A stretch of DNA of 64,000 nucleotides from Oasisia sp. SBJ-2009 (taxonomy: Eukaryota > Annelida > Polychaeta > Sabellida > Siboglinidae): assembly GCA_964017155.1 (NCBI GenBank), contig OZ024867.1, positions 26,499,609 through 26,563,608 on the forward strand. Direction: 5' to 3'. The position numbers and the translations under genes are program-made. Positions within the stretch are counted from its first letter, which is position 1. Every line of letters starts with the position of its first letter. Below the pieces are notes generated by a model, which was not told the origin of the DNA, did not search any database, and was given only the letters and a program-made list of their open reading frames with translations. This document shows positions 49,622-60,581 of the stretch, piece after piece.

Positions 49622-50995
49622 GTGTTAGGTGGAGTGCAGAGGTTGGGTTGAGTGCGGAGGTTGGGTGGAGTGGGGAGGTTGGGTGGAGTGGGGAGGTTGG
49701 GTGGAGTGGGGAGGTTGGGTGGAGTGGGGAGGTTGGGTGGAGTGGGGAGGTTGGGTGGAGTGGGTAGGTTGAATGGAGGGCGGAAGTTGGTTGGAGTGGG
49801 GAGGTTGGGTGGAGAGGGGAGGTTGCGTGGAGTGGGGAGGTTGGCTGGAGTGGGGAGGTTGGGTGGAGTGGGGAGGTTGGGTGGAATGGGGAGGTTGGGA
49901 GACGTGGGGAGGTTGGGTGGAGTGGGGAGGTTGGGTGGAGTCGGGAGATTGAATGGAGGGCGGAGGTTGGGTGAAGTGGGGAGGTTGGGTGGAGTGGGGA
50001 GGTTGGTTCGAGTGGGGAGGTTGGGAGAAGTGGGGAGGTTGGGTGGAGTGGGGAGGTTGGGTGGAGTGGGGAGGTTGGGTGGAGTGGGGAGGTTGAATGG
50101 AGGGCGGAGGTTGGGTGGAGTGGGGAGGTTGGGTGGAGTGGGGAGGTTGGGTGGAGTGTGGAGGTTGGGTGAAGTGGGGAGGTTGGGTGGAGTGGGGAGA
50201 TTGAATGGAGGGCGGAGGTTGGGTGAAGTGGGGAGGTTGGGTGGAGTGGGGAGGTTGGTTCGAGTGGGGAGGTTGGGAGAAGTGGGGAGGTTGGGTGGAG
50301 TGGGGAGGTTGGGTGGAGTGGGGAGGTTGGGTGGAGTGGGGAGGTTGAATGGAGGGCGGAGGTTGGGTGGAGTGGGGAGGTTGGGTGGAGTGGGGAGGTT
50401 GGGTGGAGTGGGGAGGTTGGGTGGAGTGGGGAGGTTGGGTGGAGTGGGGAGGTTGGGAGAAGTGGGGAGTTTCGGTGGAGTGGGGAGGTTGCGTGGAGTG
50501 CGGAGGTTGGCTGGAGTGGGGAGGTTGGGTGGAGTGGGGAGGTTGGGTGGAGTGGGGAGGTTGGGAGAAGTGGGGAGGTTGGGTGGAGTGGGGAGGTGGG
50601 GTGGAGTGTGGAGGTTGGGTGGACTGGGGAGGTTGGGTGAAGTGGGGAGGTTGGGTGGAGTAGGGAGGTTGGGTGGAGTGGGGAGGTTGGGTGGAGTGGG
50701 GAGGTTGGGTGGAGTGGGGAGGTTGAATGGAGTGGGGAGGTTGGGTGGAGTGGGGAGGTTGGGTGGAGTGGGGAGGTTGGGTGGAGTGGGGAGATTGAAT
50801 GGAGGGCGGAGGTTGGGTGGAGTGGGGAGGTTGGGTGGAGTGGGGAGGTTGGGTGGAGAGGGGAGGTTGGGTGGAGTGGGGAGGTTGGGTGAAGTGGGGA
50901 GGTTGGGTGGAGTGGGGAGGTTGGGTGGAGTGGGGAGGTTGGGTGAAGTGGGGAGGTTGGGTGGAGTGCGGAGGTTGGGTGAAATGGGGAGGTTG
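49622..50995 (+). repeat. 18-bp minisatellite, block 26
   Basis: About 76 monomers with a GTGTTAGGTGG leader. A sub-block with GGAGATTGAATGGAGGGCGG is repeated near 49940 and 50200. Confidence 0.95.
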
Positions 50996-51705
50996 CGGTA
51001 CTCACCACACTTGACATCGATCCCAAACAGCTCTCAAACAAGCACTCGCACACGGTGTACAAATACAACTCTGCTAACTTTGAGGGCCTAAGGGCAGACA
51101 TGGCAGCTTACGCAGCGATGTTTTTAATGGAAAATCCAACATCTAGAACAACAGAGGAGAACTGGAAATCATTCAAGAGTGCATTACATCAAGCCATCAT
51201 TAAACACGTTCCAACGACAAAGTCCAAAACTAAACGACACCTGCCTTGGATCACATGGAAAATCAAGTGTGAAATTCGGAAGAAAGACAGGCAGTATCGC
51301 AAAGCAAGAAAGTCAAAAAAGCATGAAGACTGGTCAGCCTACCCTATAAAACGGCAACAGTTACAGAAACTATTGACATCTGCTCATGATGACTACATCA
51401 GAAACGTGATTGCTGCGAGCCTGCTTGACAGAGGAAACCAAAAGAAATGTTGGTCTTTTGTCAAACTCAATAGAACTGAAAACTTGGGTATCCCTATACT
51501 CTCTGATACAAATGGCCTCCACATTACAAATCAAGCCAAGGCAGAGGCTTTAGACACACGCACTTTGTGTCAGTCTACACCAGTGATCATGGTAAACACT
51601 TGCCTGACAAAGGACTGTCTCCCTACCATGATATGGGCATCATACAGTTCACACAACCCAGAATTTAAATTTTACTAAAGAACATTGACCAAACGAAAGC
51701 CCCTT
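50996..51705 (+). pseudogene. LINE ORF2 linker fragment, copy 27 (2-bp insertion)
   Basis: An extra AC in GACACACGCAC near 51558 shifts the frame. The ORF is still 207 codons long by reading through in another frame. It has IAAS. Confidence 0.87.
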
Positions 51706-51950
51706 ACAAAAAAGACCAATGGTATACCATTGAATACAATTGAATACCATTCAGCGTCAACGATATTTCAGCAGGACTCAGTGGTACTTTCAACGGTAAT
51801 TTATTATGCCATTCAGTACCACTGAACGGTACACAGAATACAAAATATCATTAAAAAAACATTCAGATACCATTCAGATACCATTCAAATACCATTGGCC
51901 ATTATACCCCTAGTACCATTCAATGGTATTTGAATGGTATATTTTTGTAA

Positions 51951-52568
51951 GTGTTAGGTGGAGTGCAGAGGTTGGGTTGAGTGCGGAGGTTGGGTGGAGT
52001 GGGGAGGTTGGGTGGAGTGGGGAGGTTGGGTGGAGTGGGGAGGTTGGGTGGAGTGGGGAGGTTGGGTGGAGTGGGGAGGTTGGGTGGAGTGGGGAGGTTG
52101 GGTGGAGTGGGGAGGTTGCGTGGAGTGCGGAGGTTGGCTGGAGTGGGGAGGTTGGGTGGAGTGGGGAGGTTGGGTGGAGTGGGGAGGTTGGCTGGAGTGG
52201 AGAGGTTGGGTGGAGTGGGGAGGTTGGGTGGAGTGGGGAGGTTGGGTGGAGTGGGGAGGTTGGGTGGAGTGGGGAGGTTGGGTGGAGTGGGGAGATTGAA
52301 TAGAGTGGGGAGGTTGGGTGGAGTGGGGAGGTTGGGTGGAGTGGGGAGGTTGGGTGGAGTGGGGAGGTTGGGTGGAGTGGGGAGGTTGAATGGAGGGCGG
52401 AGGTTGGGTGGAGTGGGGAGGTTGGGTGGAGAGGGGAGGTTGGGTGGAGTGGGGAGGTTGGGTGAAGTGGGGAGGTTGGGTGGAGTGGGGAGGTTGGGTG
52501 GAGTGGGGAGGTTGGGTGAAGTGGGGAGGTTGGGTGGAGTGCGGAGGTTGGGTGAAGTGGGGAGGTTG
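51951..52568 (+). repeat. 18-bp minisatellite, block 27
   Basis: About 34 monomers, nearly identical to block 28. Confidence 0.95.
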
Positions 52569-53276
52569 CGGTACTCACCACACTTGACATCGATCCCAAA
52601 CAGCTCTCAAACAAGCACTCGCACACGGTGTACAAATACAACTCTGCTAACTTTGAGGGCCTAAGGGCAGACATGGCAGCTTACGCAGCGATGTTTTTAA
52701 TGGAAAATCCAACATCTAGAACAACAGAGGAGAACTGGAAATCATTCAAGAGTGCATTACATCAAGCCATCATTAAACACGTTCCAACGACAAAGTCCAA
52801 AACTAAACGACACCTGCCTTGGATCACATGGAAAATCAAGTGTGAAATTCGGAAGAAAGACAGGCAGTATCGCAAAGCAAGAAAGTCAAAAAAGCATGAA
52901 GACTGGTCAGCCTACCCTATAAAACGGCAACAGTTACAGAAACTATTGACATCTGCTCATGATGACTACATCAGAAACGTGATTGGAGCGAGCCTGCTTG
53001 ACAGAGGAAACCAAAAGAAATGTTCGTCTTTTGTCAAACTCAATAGAACTGAAAACTTGGGTATCCCTATACTCTCTGATACAAATGGCCTCCACATTAC
53101 AAATCAAGCCAAGGCAGAGGCTTTAGACACGCACTTTGTGTCAGTCTACACCAGTGATCATGGTAAACACTTGCCTGACAAAGGACTGTCTCCCTACCAT
53201 GATATGGGCATCATACAGTTCACACAACCCCGAATTTAAATTTTACTAAAGAACATTGACCAAACGAAAGCCCTTT
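52569..53276 (+). pseudogene. LINE ORF2 linker fragment, copy 28
   Basis: Full-length frame with private changes: Trp-to-Ser (TGTTCGTC), GGAGCG, CCCCGAATTT. A GAATGGAAT change weakens the hairpin. Copies nearest the right edge carry more private changes. Confidence 0.85.
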
Positions 53277-53521
53277 ACAAAAAAGACCAATGGTATACCA
53301 TTGAATACAATTGAATACCATTCAGCGTCAACGATATTTCAGCAGGACTCAGTGGTACTTTCAATGGTAATTTATTATGCCATTCAGTACCACTGAACGG
53401 TACACAGAATACAAAATATCATTAAAAAAACATTCAGATACCATTCAGATACCATTCAAATACCATTGGCCATTATACCCCTAGTACCATTCAATGGTAT
53501 TTGAATGGAATATTTTTGTAA

Positions 53522-54139
53522 GTGTTAGGTGGAGTGCAGAGGTTGGGTTGAGTGCGGAGGTTGGGTGGAGTGGGGAGGTTGGGTGGAGTGGGGAGGTTGG
53601 GTGGAGTGGGGAGGTTGGGTGGAGTGGGGAGGTTGGGTGGAGTGGGGAGGTTGGGTGGAGTGGGGAGGTTGGGTGGAGTGGGGAGGTTGCGTGGAGTGCG
53701 GAGGTTGGCTGGAGTGGGGAGGTTGGGTGGAGTGGGGAGGTTGGGTGGAGTGGGGAGGTTGGCTGGAGTGGAGAGGTTGGGTGGAGTGGGGAGGTTGGGT
53801 GGAGTGGGGAGGTTGGGTGGAGTGGGGAGGTTGGGTGGAGTGGGGAGGTTGGGTGGAGTGGGGAGATTGAATGGAGTGGGGAGGTTGGGTGGAGTGGGGA
53901 GGTTGGGTGGAGTGGGGAGGTTGGGTGGAGTGGGGAGGTTGGGTGGAGTGGGGAGGTTGAATGGAGGGCGGAGGTTGGGTGGAGTGGGGCGGTTGGGTGG
54001 AGAGGGGAGGTTGGGTGGAGTGGGGAGGTTGGGTGAAGTGGGGAGGTTGGGTGGAGTGGGGAGGTTGGGTGGAGTGGGGAGGTTGGGTGAAGTGGGGAGG
54101 TTGGGTGGAGTGCGGAGGTTGGGTGAAGTGGGGAGGTTG
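53522..54139 (+). repeat. 18-bp minisatellite, block 28
   Basis: About 34 monomers with a private GGGGCGGTTGG near 53990. Confidence 0.95.
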
Positions 54140-54847
54140 CGGTACTCACCACACTTGACATCGATCCCAAACAGCTCTCAAACAAGCACTCGCACACGGT
54201 GTACAAATACAACTCTGCTAACTTTGAGGGCCTAAGGGCAGACATGGCAGCTTACGCAGCGATGTTTTTAATGGAAAATCCAACATCTAGAACAACAGAG
54301 GAGAACTGGAAATCATTCAAGAGTGCATTACATCAAGCCATCATTAAACACGTTCCAACGACAAAGTCCAAACCTAAACGACACCTGCCTTGGATCACAT
54401 GGAAAATCAAGTGTGAAATTCGGAAGAAAGACAGGCAGTATCGCAAAGCAAGAAAGTCAAAAAAGCATGAAGACTGGTCAGCCTACCCTATAAAACGGCA
54501 ACAGTTACAGAAACTATTGACATCTGCTCATGATGACTACATCAGAAACGTGATTGCTGCGAGCCTGCTTGACAGAGGAAACCAAAAGAAATGTTGGTCT
54601 TTTGTCAAACTCAATAGAACTGAAAACTTGGGTATCCCTATACTCTCTGATACAAATGGCCTCCACATTACAAATCAAGCCAAGGCAGAGGCTTTAGACA
54701 CGCACTTTGTGTCAGTCTACACCAGTGATCATGGTAAACACTTGCCTGACAAAGGACTGTCTCCCTACCATGATATGGGCATCATACAGTTCACACAACC
54801 CAGAATTTAAATTTTACTAAAGAACATTGACCAAACGAAAGCCCCTT
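54140..54847 (+). pseudogene. LINE ORF2 linker fragment, copy 29 (last)
   Basis: Full-length frame, IAAS and VYTS type, with a private Thr-to-Pro change (AAACCTAAACG). Confidence 0.85.
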
Positions 54848-55092
54848 ACAAAAAAGACCAATGGTATACCATTGAATACAATTGAATACCATTCAGCGTC
54901 AACGATATTTCAGCAGGACTCAGTGGTACTTTCAACGGTAATTTATTATGCCATTCAGTACCACTGAACGGTACACAGAATACAAAATATCATTAAAAAA
55001 ACATTCAGATACCATTCAGATACCATTCAAATACCATTGGCCATTATACCCCTAGTACCATTCAATGGTATTTGAATGGTATATTTTTGTAA

Positions 55093-55991
55093 GTGTTAGG
55101 TGGAGTGCAGAGGTTGGGTTGAGTGCGGAGGTTGGGTGGAGTGGGGAGGTTGGGTGGAGTGGGGAGGTTGGGTGGAGTGGGGAGGTTGGGTGGAGTGGGG
55201 AGGTTGGGTGGAGTGGGGAGGTTGGGTGGAGTGGGGAGGTTGGGTGGAGTGGGTAGGTTGAATGGAGGGCGGAAGTTGGTTGGAGTGGGGAGGTTGGGTG
55301 GAGAGGGGAGGTTGCGTGGAGTGGGGAGGTTGGCTGGAGTGGGGAGGTTGGGTGGAGTGGGGAGGTTGGGTGGAATGGGGAGGTTGGGAGACGTGGGGAG
55401 GTTGGGTGGAGTGGGGAGGTTGGGTGGAGTGGGGAGATTGAATGGAGGGCGGAGGTTGGGTGAAGTGGGGAGGTTGGGTGGAGTGGGGAGGTTGGTTCGA
55501 GTGGGGAGGTTGGGAGAAGTGGGGAGGTTGGGTGGAGTGGGGAGGTTGGGTGGAGTGGGGAGGTTGGGTGGAGTGGGGAGGTTGGGTGGAGTGGGGAGGT
55601 TGGGTGGAGTGGGTAGGTTGAATGGAGGGCGGAAGTTGGTTGGAGAGGGGAGGTTGCGTGGAGTGGGGAGGTTGGCTGGAGTGGGGAGGTTGGGTGGAGT
55701 GGGGAGGTTGGGTGGAATGGGGAGGTTGGGAGACGTGGGGAGGTTGGGTGGAGTGGGGAGGTTGGGTGAAGTGGGGAGGTTGGGTGGAGTGGGGAGGTTG
55801 GGTGGAGTGGGGAGGTTGGGTGGAGTGGGGAGGTTGGGTGGAGTGGGGAGGTTGGGTGGAGTGCGGAGGTTGGGAGAAGTGGGGAGGTTGGGTGGAGTGG
55901 GGAGGTTGGGTGGAGTGGGGAGGTTGGGTGGAGTGGGGAGGTTGGGTGGAGTGGGGAGGTTGGGTGGAGTGGGGAGGTTGGGTGGAGTGGA
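55093..55991 (+). repeat. 18-bp minisatellite, block 29 (array end)
   Basis: About 50 monomers. It runs directly into non-repetitive sequence at about 55990 (GGAGTGGAAGGTGAAAAAG). The array thus ends in minisatellite, not in LINE or spacer sequence. Confidence 0.95.
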
Positions 55992-56784
55992 AGGTGAAAA
56001 AGAGGTGGACAGATATGAAATCTGCAGTCATAGATCAGCAATGCAGAAGCATGACGACGGGAGGTGGGTGCCTCTTCCAGAGATACATTATGAAGATGTG
56101 ATCAGATAATCGGGAAAACCACCAACCTGGTAAATGAGGTGGAAGGTAAGAGCTAAGTTGCAACCAGCTGTAAGATCGATGCGTTCTTTCTAGCATTACA
56201 AATAATATTGTTAAAACATAATGCGTAACATATGCAATTATCAGTCTTAATTAAGTATTTCTTTTCTATACCTAGTCATATATTAAGCCCTGTACTAGGC
56301 TTAGTTTGTAGTAGCAACCTATATATAATCGATCGATGTCATCCAAATTCAGAATTGCAGATTTTGAGCGCACATTTGGCCTTGGCTAATAATAAGAAGC
56401 ACTGAATTAACTCCCCTTTGACTTTGAACATGTTTGTAACAGTAGATGCATTACACTTTGCGAAGACACTTGTTTCTTTGAGTAAGTGTTAAACCTTATA
56501 AGTAATGAACATCTTAAGTACATGCAAATAAAAAACTCCATGTTTTTATGTCACTGTTATGCAATATACACCTCAACATGGTAGTGCGAGTTATATGTTT
56601 GTGTCAAGAAGCTTACCCAAATTTAATATGTTAATTAGAACAATGTGTATAGTTTTTGACGTGTATATAGCTAGATCGGGCAAAGCAATACTTCACTGTG
56701 CAGAGTATCATGAATAGTGATGCTCTGTATATTTCACCATGCTATATGTATATAGTTATTAGTCATACTTTCCTTTTTTATATG
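55992..56784. other. Unique AT-rich DNA next to the array
   Basis: No gene is supported. Two + frames that come out of the minisatellite run on for about 36-40 codons before stops (at about 56101 and 56109), which is expected from the stop-poor repeat upstream. The rest is AT-rich with no repeat or RNA gene that I can recognise. Confidence 0.6.
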
Positions 56785-56842
56785 GACATACCAATACATG
56801 CGACCACAATGGAGGAATGGCTGAGTTACCTGGCCTATGCAG

Positions 56843-56846
56843 TTAA
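56843..56846. other. Target-site duplication TTAA (left)
   Basis: CAG-TTAA precedes the element and TTAA-GAGCG follows it at 58128-58131. The unoccupied copy reads CAGTTAAGAGCG at 60413-60424, with a single TTAA. Confidence 0.9.
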
Positions 56847-58127
56847 AGGAACATGCAACCATAGTATTGAAAATGCGTTAAAATCCCCCCAATTCCCACA
56901 TACCATTCATGATAGAATATTATAACACGTGTATTTTTTGTTTAATTTTGCAAGAATGTTATACATCATAAAATTAATCTTGAAACGTGCATTTTCACTG
57001 ACCATGGGCGCTGCCATTGTTGCCCATTTCACGGGGAACTCACGAAGATTAACGCGAGAGAATGCGTGAGTGTGACGTAGGCGGTCCACCACCTCAGCGA
57101 TATAGGCGTAGCGTAATATGTAAACACTAGCATAGCGACATGAATCGAGTTGTTTTATGAGTCTTGTGATAATGAAATGCTTGAATATCAAGCATGCGGA
57201 TGTCAAAAGAAGGCAGCAGAAGAGTCCGTGAAAGGAAAGAGATTTGTCCAAATGCCAATAAATTATCTACGAAGCCCGCCGTCGAAGGGCAAGTTGGCGA
57301 TCAAATGGCTCCATAATATAGGTACGAGTCATACAGTGGAAACATTCAATTTCAACCGGAAAATGGTTTGCCAGGACCATGTCACCGTTGATATGGAACA
57401 CAGGTTGCCGGGATTGGGTGAAAGACGACTGTTGAACGAAGCTACTGTCCCCACTGAATTTGTGCACAGAACGAAAAGTTCGGGGCCGAAGCGAAGGGTC
57501 GGTGTTGCACGCGAAGAAGGGTCTCGCTAAAGGGACGAATTTAATGTATGCAAATACTATATATGGGGTACTAGAATATAATTCAATGCATTTCCTTTAT
57601 TATAATAAAAATCAATGATTAGTAAAATATTCATTGCGCGACGGTCGACTGGAATAATTAGTTGGATAAACGATTTGTTTACATATGAAAGTGGGCGATA
57701 ATAAAAGTTATTAAGCTCCGTCGAACCAACCAAGTCCAAAATGGATTGCGCGATTTCCTTTGTTGCAGTCTCTACTTGAGCATCATTATTCTTTATCCTA
57801 TTCTTTATGAATGTTTATATTATAAGGGACGGCGTTTTTTTATAACTAACGCTCTGTAACTAATTAAATGGATGAATATATCTCAGACTCAGTGGGTACG
57901 TGAAGAATTCGTTTTGTTTTGCCCACCCGAGGCGCTAGCGGTGGTGGATCTGTGACGTCACACGACCACAGTCGAAATGTCCAAAATGTCAGCCTCCAGG
58001 GAGGTTCACTATTTATCCTTAAAAGTTAACAAATCATTTCAGAAAAAAATAACAAAATATGGGATATAATTCAATGAACATTGTTTAATGGTTTAAGCAA
58101 TTTTTACTTTTTGGGTTGCATGTTCCT
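56847..58127 (+). mobile_element. Kolobok-like DNA transposon with THAP remnant
   Basis: A 1281-bp element. The ends are perfect 14-bp inverted repeats, AGGAACATGCAACC at 56847-56860 and its complement at 58114-58127, followed by weaker A-rich similarity for about 25 bp. The target duplication is TTAA. A THAP-type ORF lies inside on the + strand. TTAA sites together with a THAP domain are known for the Kolobok superfamily; piggyBac also uses TTAA but lacks THAP. No transposase catalytic domain is visible, so the element is non-autonomous or decayed. Superfamily assignment is inference. Confidence 0.75.
57177..57530 (+). pseudogene. THAP zinc-finger domain ORF, degenerate
   Basis: The frame from ATG 57177 encodes 117 residues; the open frame reaches back to 57150. 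Residues 4-95 follow the THAP (C2CH) pattern: Cys7 and Cys9, a KRFVQMP segment ending in Pro27, Trp44 in KWLHNIG, Cys65 and His68 in VCQDH, and a closing LLNEATVPTEF block (residues 85-95). THAP domains bind DNA in transposases and chromatin proteins. Oddities: only one residue between the first two Cys (2-4 is usual), Val instead of Phe after DH, and an upstream ATG at 57140 in another frame that stops early. The ORF ends 22 residues after the domain with no transposase core. Probably a decayed transposon protein. Confidence 0.7.
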
Positions 58128-58131
58128 TTAA
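58128..58131. other. Target-site duplication TTAA (right)
   Basis: Second copy of the TTAA flanking the Kolobok-like element. Confidence 0.9.
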
Positions 58132-58293
58132 GAGCGATACATCTGAGTCATGCATGCAGAGAACCTCCAACACAAAAATGTCATCATCAATGTTGAAATG
58201 ACAGCAGTCTCTTCACTACATACAATCCAGAGCATTCTACACCACTTAAAATAGTAAGTTTGACTTCAGCATCATTTCAATGTCCAGGTTTAA

Positions 58294-60004
58294 TAAGTAG
58301 TCTTCAAATTGCCCATGCCCAAAGCATATGTCCTAATGCAGATAGTAACTCCTGTTTGTACTAACACAGTGTCAATGCAAAATAATAAAGTTGATACATG
58401 GCATGCATTGAGTCTTTTTTAGACTAAACTAGACGAGAGTCAGCATGAATGATTCAGTTTTTTTTACAAAATAGCTCTCACAATGTGCCAGCCATCATAA
58501 CTTTGTTTGTGTCCCTTGTGTAAAGGTATACAATTACTAGCACCATATTTCATATTTGGCATATATTTACATTTTCAAGAACTTTTTCACACATAACAGT
58601 GACCATTTGTGGACAAAACTACAATTCTCACACACCTCTGTAGCAGCAACATCATCTGAAATGCAAAAATGACACCTAGCATTTCTGTTGCCATGGAGCT
58701 TCCTAACCCAGTTATTAATAGGAATTTTGAATTTTTTTTAAATCCTTTAATTTAGGCACTTTTGAAAGCTACATATATATCATGCAGGAGGCCAACAAAT
58801 CAATGTCATCCCTTAATCTGGTATTTTTTTACCCACTTTACAAATGACCACCCGCGCCTTATTTTATGGTCCAATATTGTATAAATAAATAAAAAAACCT
58901 CTTATGGTGCTGACCACACTGCAACTTACAGCTTGCGTATATATGCATAGAGAATATGTCTGTGACAGCCAACCATATAATCTGCAAGAAAATCATGCAT
59001 AGTCTGTTGTTACCATATATTGTGAAATAAAAAATATACAAAAACAGTTATGTCACTCCTACCCTACATAATAATGTCCATATTTCACTTTAAAATGGGG
59101 ATTTCAGAAAAGTGAGGTAACACAGCTTGTCAAATGTAATGCCATTACACAGCCCAATTAGTGCACATGCTCAGAACAATGGATCAATGATTGCTGTATC
59201 CTCACAGAGCTTACAGGCCAGTATCAGATCAAAGGCATGCCCAGTCACACTTCCTGTAAGCCTGTCATAAATCCTGATGCCTCTTGGACTTTCCTTTGAG
59301 GACCACTAGTGACAGACATGTGTCAGTGGTATAGATAGACAGATGACTTATTCCTCTTTCATGTCATATATTCAGTCTTGACATATCTCTTTAAACAAAT
59401 AATACATAGCTTATCAAGTTACCCTACCCCCCATAAACTGACTGACAAGATGGCTTGGCTCCTAAAAGTTGTATTATGGTATTCAGTGACAATATTCATT
59501 GGAATTTGTCTGCATTTGGTGCAATGAAGGATGCTAAAAATAAGCATTGGAAATGCATTCTGTAGTGTGGTGGAAATAAGACTTAATGTTGGTGGTTTGA
59601 GAAAAAAGTCAACCATATCATGGTCCTATGACATAACACTTTATGTATGAGAGAATAAAATATTACATTGGAACCATACTGTGTCAATGACAATGATAGT
59701 TACTTTGGCCATGGGCAATATGCACATTGCTTATAACAACTGGCACTGAAATGGTAATTAGGACATACATTTTATTTCACGCATTGATAAAGCAGAAAAT
59801 ACAAGGCCTAAAAGGTATATTTCATATTAGCAGTGATACCTGTGATAAAAAGGGGAGAACATATACAATTTTGACAACTTTGACAACTCTGTGAGCCTCC
59901 TTACTCACTGCGTTCAACACAGTTGGATGAAGACTGACACAGCTATTCAAGGCAAATAATGACTAGACAAAACCAGAGAGACTGTGTGTGTGCTCGCGCC
60001 TGCC
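58294..60004. other. AT-rich intergenic DNA
   Basis: No supported gene. The short ORFs (up to 65 codons) have no recognisable motif. No RNA gene or long inverted repeat was seen. Confidence 0.5.
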
Positions 60005-60283
60005 TACGTGCATATACGTATATGCACGCATATGTGTGTGCACACACATGCACATGCACATGCACATGCACATGCACATGCACATGCACATGCACATGCA
60101 CATGCACATGCACATGCACATGCACATGCACATGCACATGCACATGCACATGCACATGCACATGCACATGCACATGCACATGCACATGCACATGCACATG
60201 CACATGCACATGCACATGCACATGCACATGCACATGCACATGCACATGCACATGCACATGCACATGCACATGCACATGCACAT
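60005..60283. repeat. CACATG hexamer microsatellite in a perfect purine-pyrimidine tract
   Basis: From 60045 to 60283 about 40 uninterrupted copies of CACATG. Together with the preceding 40 bases, purines and pyrimidines alternate strictly for 279 bp. The lead-in has two perfect palindromes, GTGCATATACGTATATGCAC (60008-60027) and ATGTGTGTGCACACACAT (60032-60049). His-Met, Cys-Thr and similar dipeptide ORFs over this tract are artefacts. Confidence 0.97.
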
Positions 60284-60357
60284 TTCAATGCAACGCGTCT
60301 GTACACTCAATATACAGTATATAGCCCTAGTTTCAAAATACATGATCAACTTGCCGA

Positions 60358-60581
60358 GACATACCAATACATGCGACCAGAATGGAGGAATGGCTGAGTT
60401 ACCTGGCCTATGCAGTTAAGAGCGATACATCTGAGTCATGCATGCAGAGAACCTCCAACACAAAAATGTCATCGTCAACGTTGAAATGACAGCAGTCTCT
60501 TCACTACATGCAATCCAGAGCATTCTACACCAATTAAAATAGTAAGTTTGACTTCAGCATCATTTCAATGTCCACGTCTAA
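60358..60581. repeat. Dispersed repeat, uninterrupted copy
   Basis: Corresponds to 56785-56846 joined to 58128-58293 and keeps one TTAA at 60416-60419. Its left end lies about 75 bp from the hexamer tract. Confidence 0.88.

Larger units (their letters stand above)
1..55991 (+). repeat. Composite megasatellite array (LINE fragment + hairpin spacer + 18-bp minisatellite)
   Basis: Twenty-nine head-to-tail units share the same order and orientation. LINE parts begin at 733, 2700, 3879, 5593, 7396, 9200, 11003, 12627, 14341, 15965, 18021, 19861, 21431, 23487, 26101, 28284, 31007, 32974, 34720, 37389, 39482, 41575, 43321, 46576, 48669, 50996, 52569 and 54140, with a partial copy at the left edge. 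LINE and spacer parts are nearly constant (about 953 bp, very few substitutions); the minisatellite part varies. The array is open at the left edge and ends at the right inside minisatellite sequence. Copy number could be affected by assembly errors, because several units look virtually identical. Confidence 0.97.
56785..58293. repeat. Dispersed repeat, copy interrupted by a DNA transposon
   Basis: The pieces 56785-56846 and 58128-58293 together match 60358-60581 with about 96% identity by eye. The match breaks exactly at TTAA, where the transposon 56847-58127 sits. Function unknown. Confidence 0.88.

Noticed and set aside
1..55991. CRISPR array
   Set aside because: The repeats are 18 bp in direct head-to-tail contact without unique spacers, in a eukaryote-type context.
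601..55991. Telomeric or interstitial telomere repeat
   Set aside because: The monomer is G-rich and T/G-biased but contains no TTAGGG-like unit, and unique DNA follows on the right.
56698..56925. 75-codon ORF spanning the transposon's left end
   Set aside because: It crosses the insertion boundary, so it cannot be an old conserved gene, and it has no recognisable motif.
59943..60419. Six overlapping His-Met, His-Val, Cys-Met, Cys-Thr, Ala-His and Ala-Cys dipeptide ORFs
   Set aside because: They are translations of the CACATG microsatellite in all frames.
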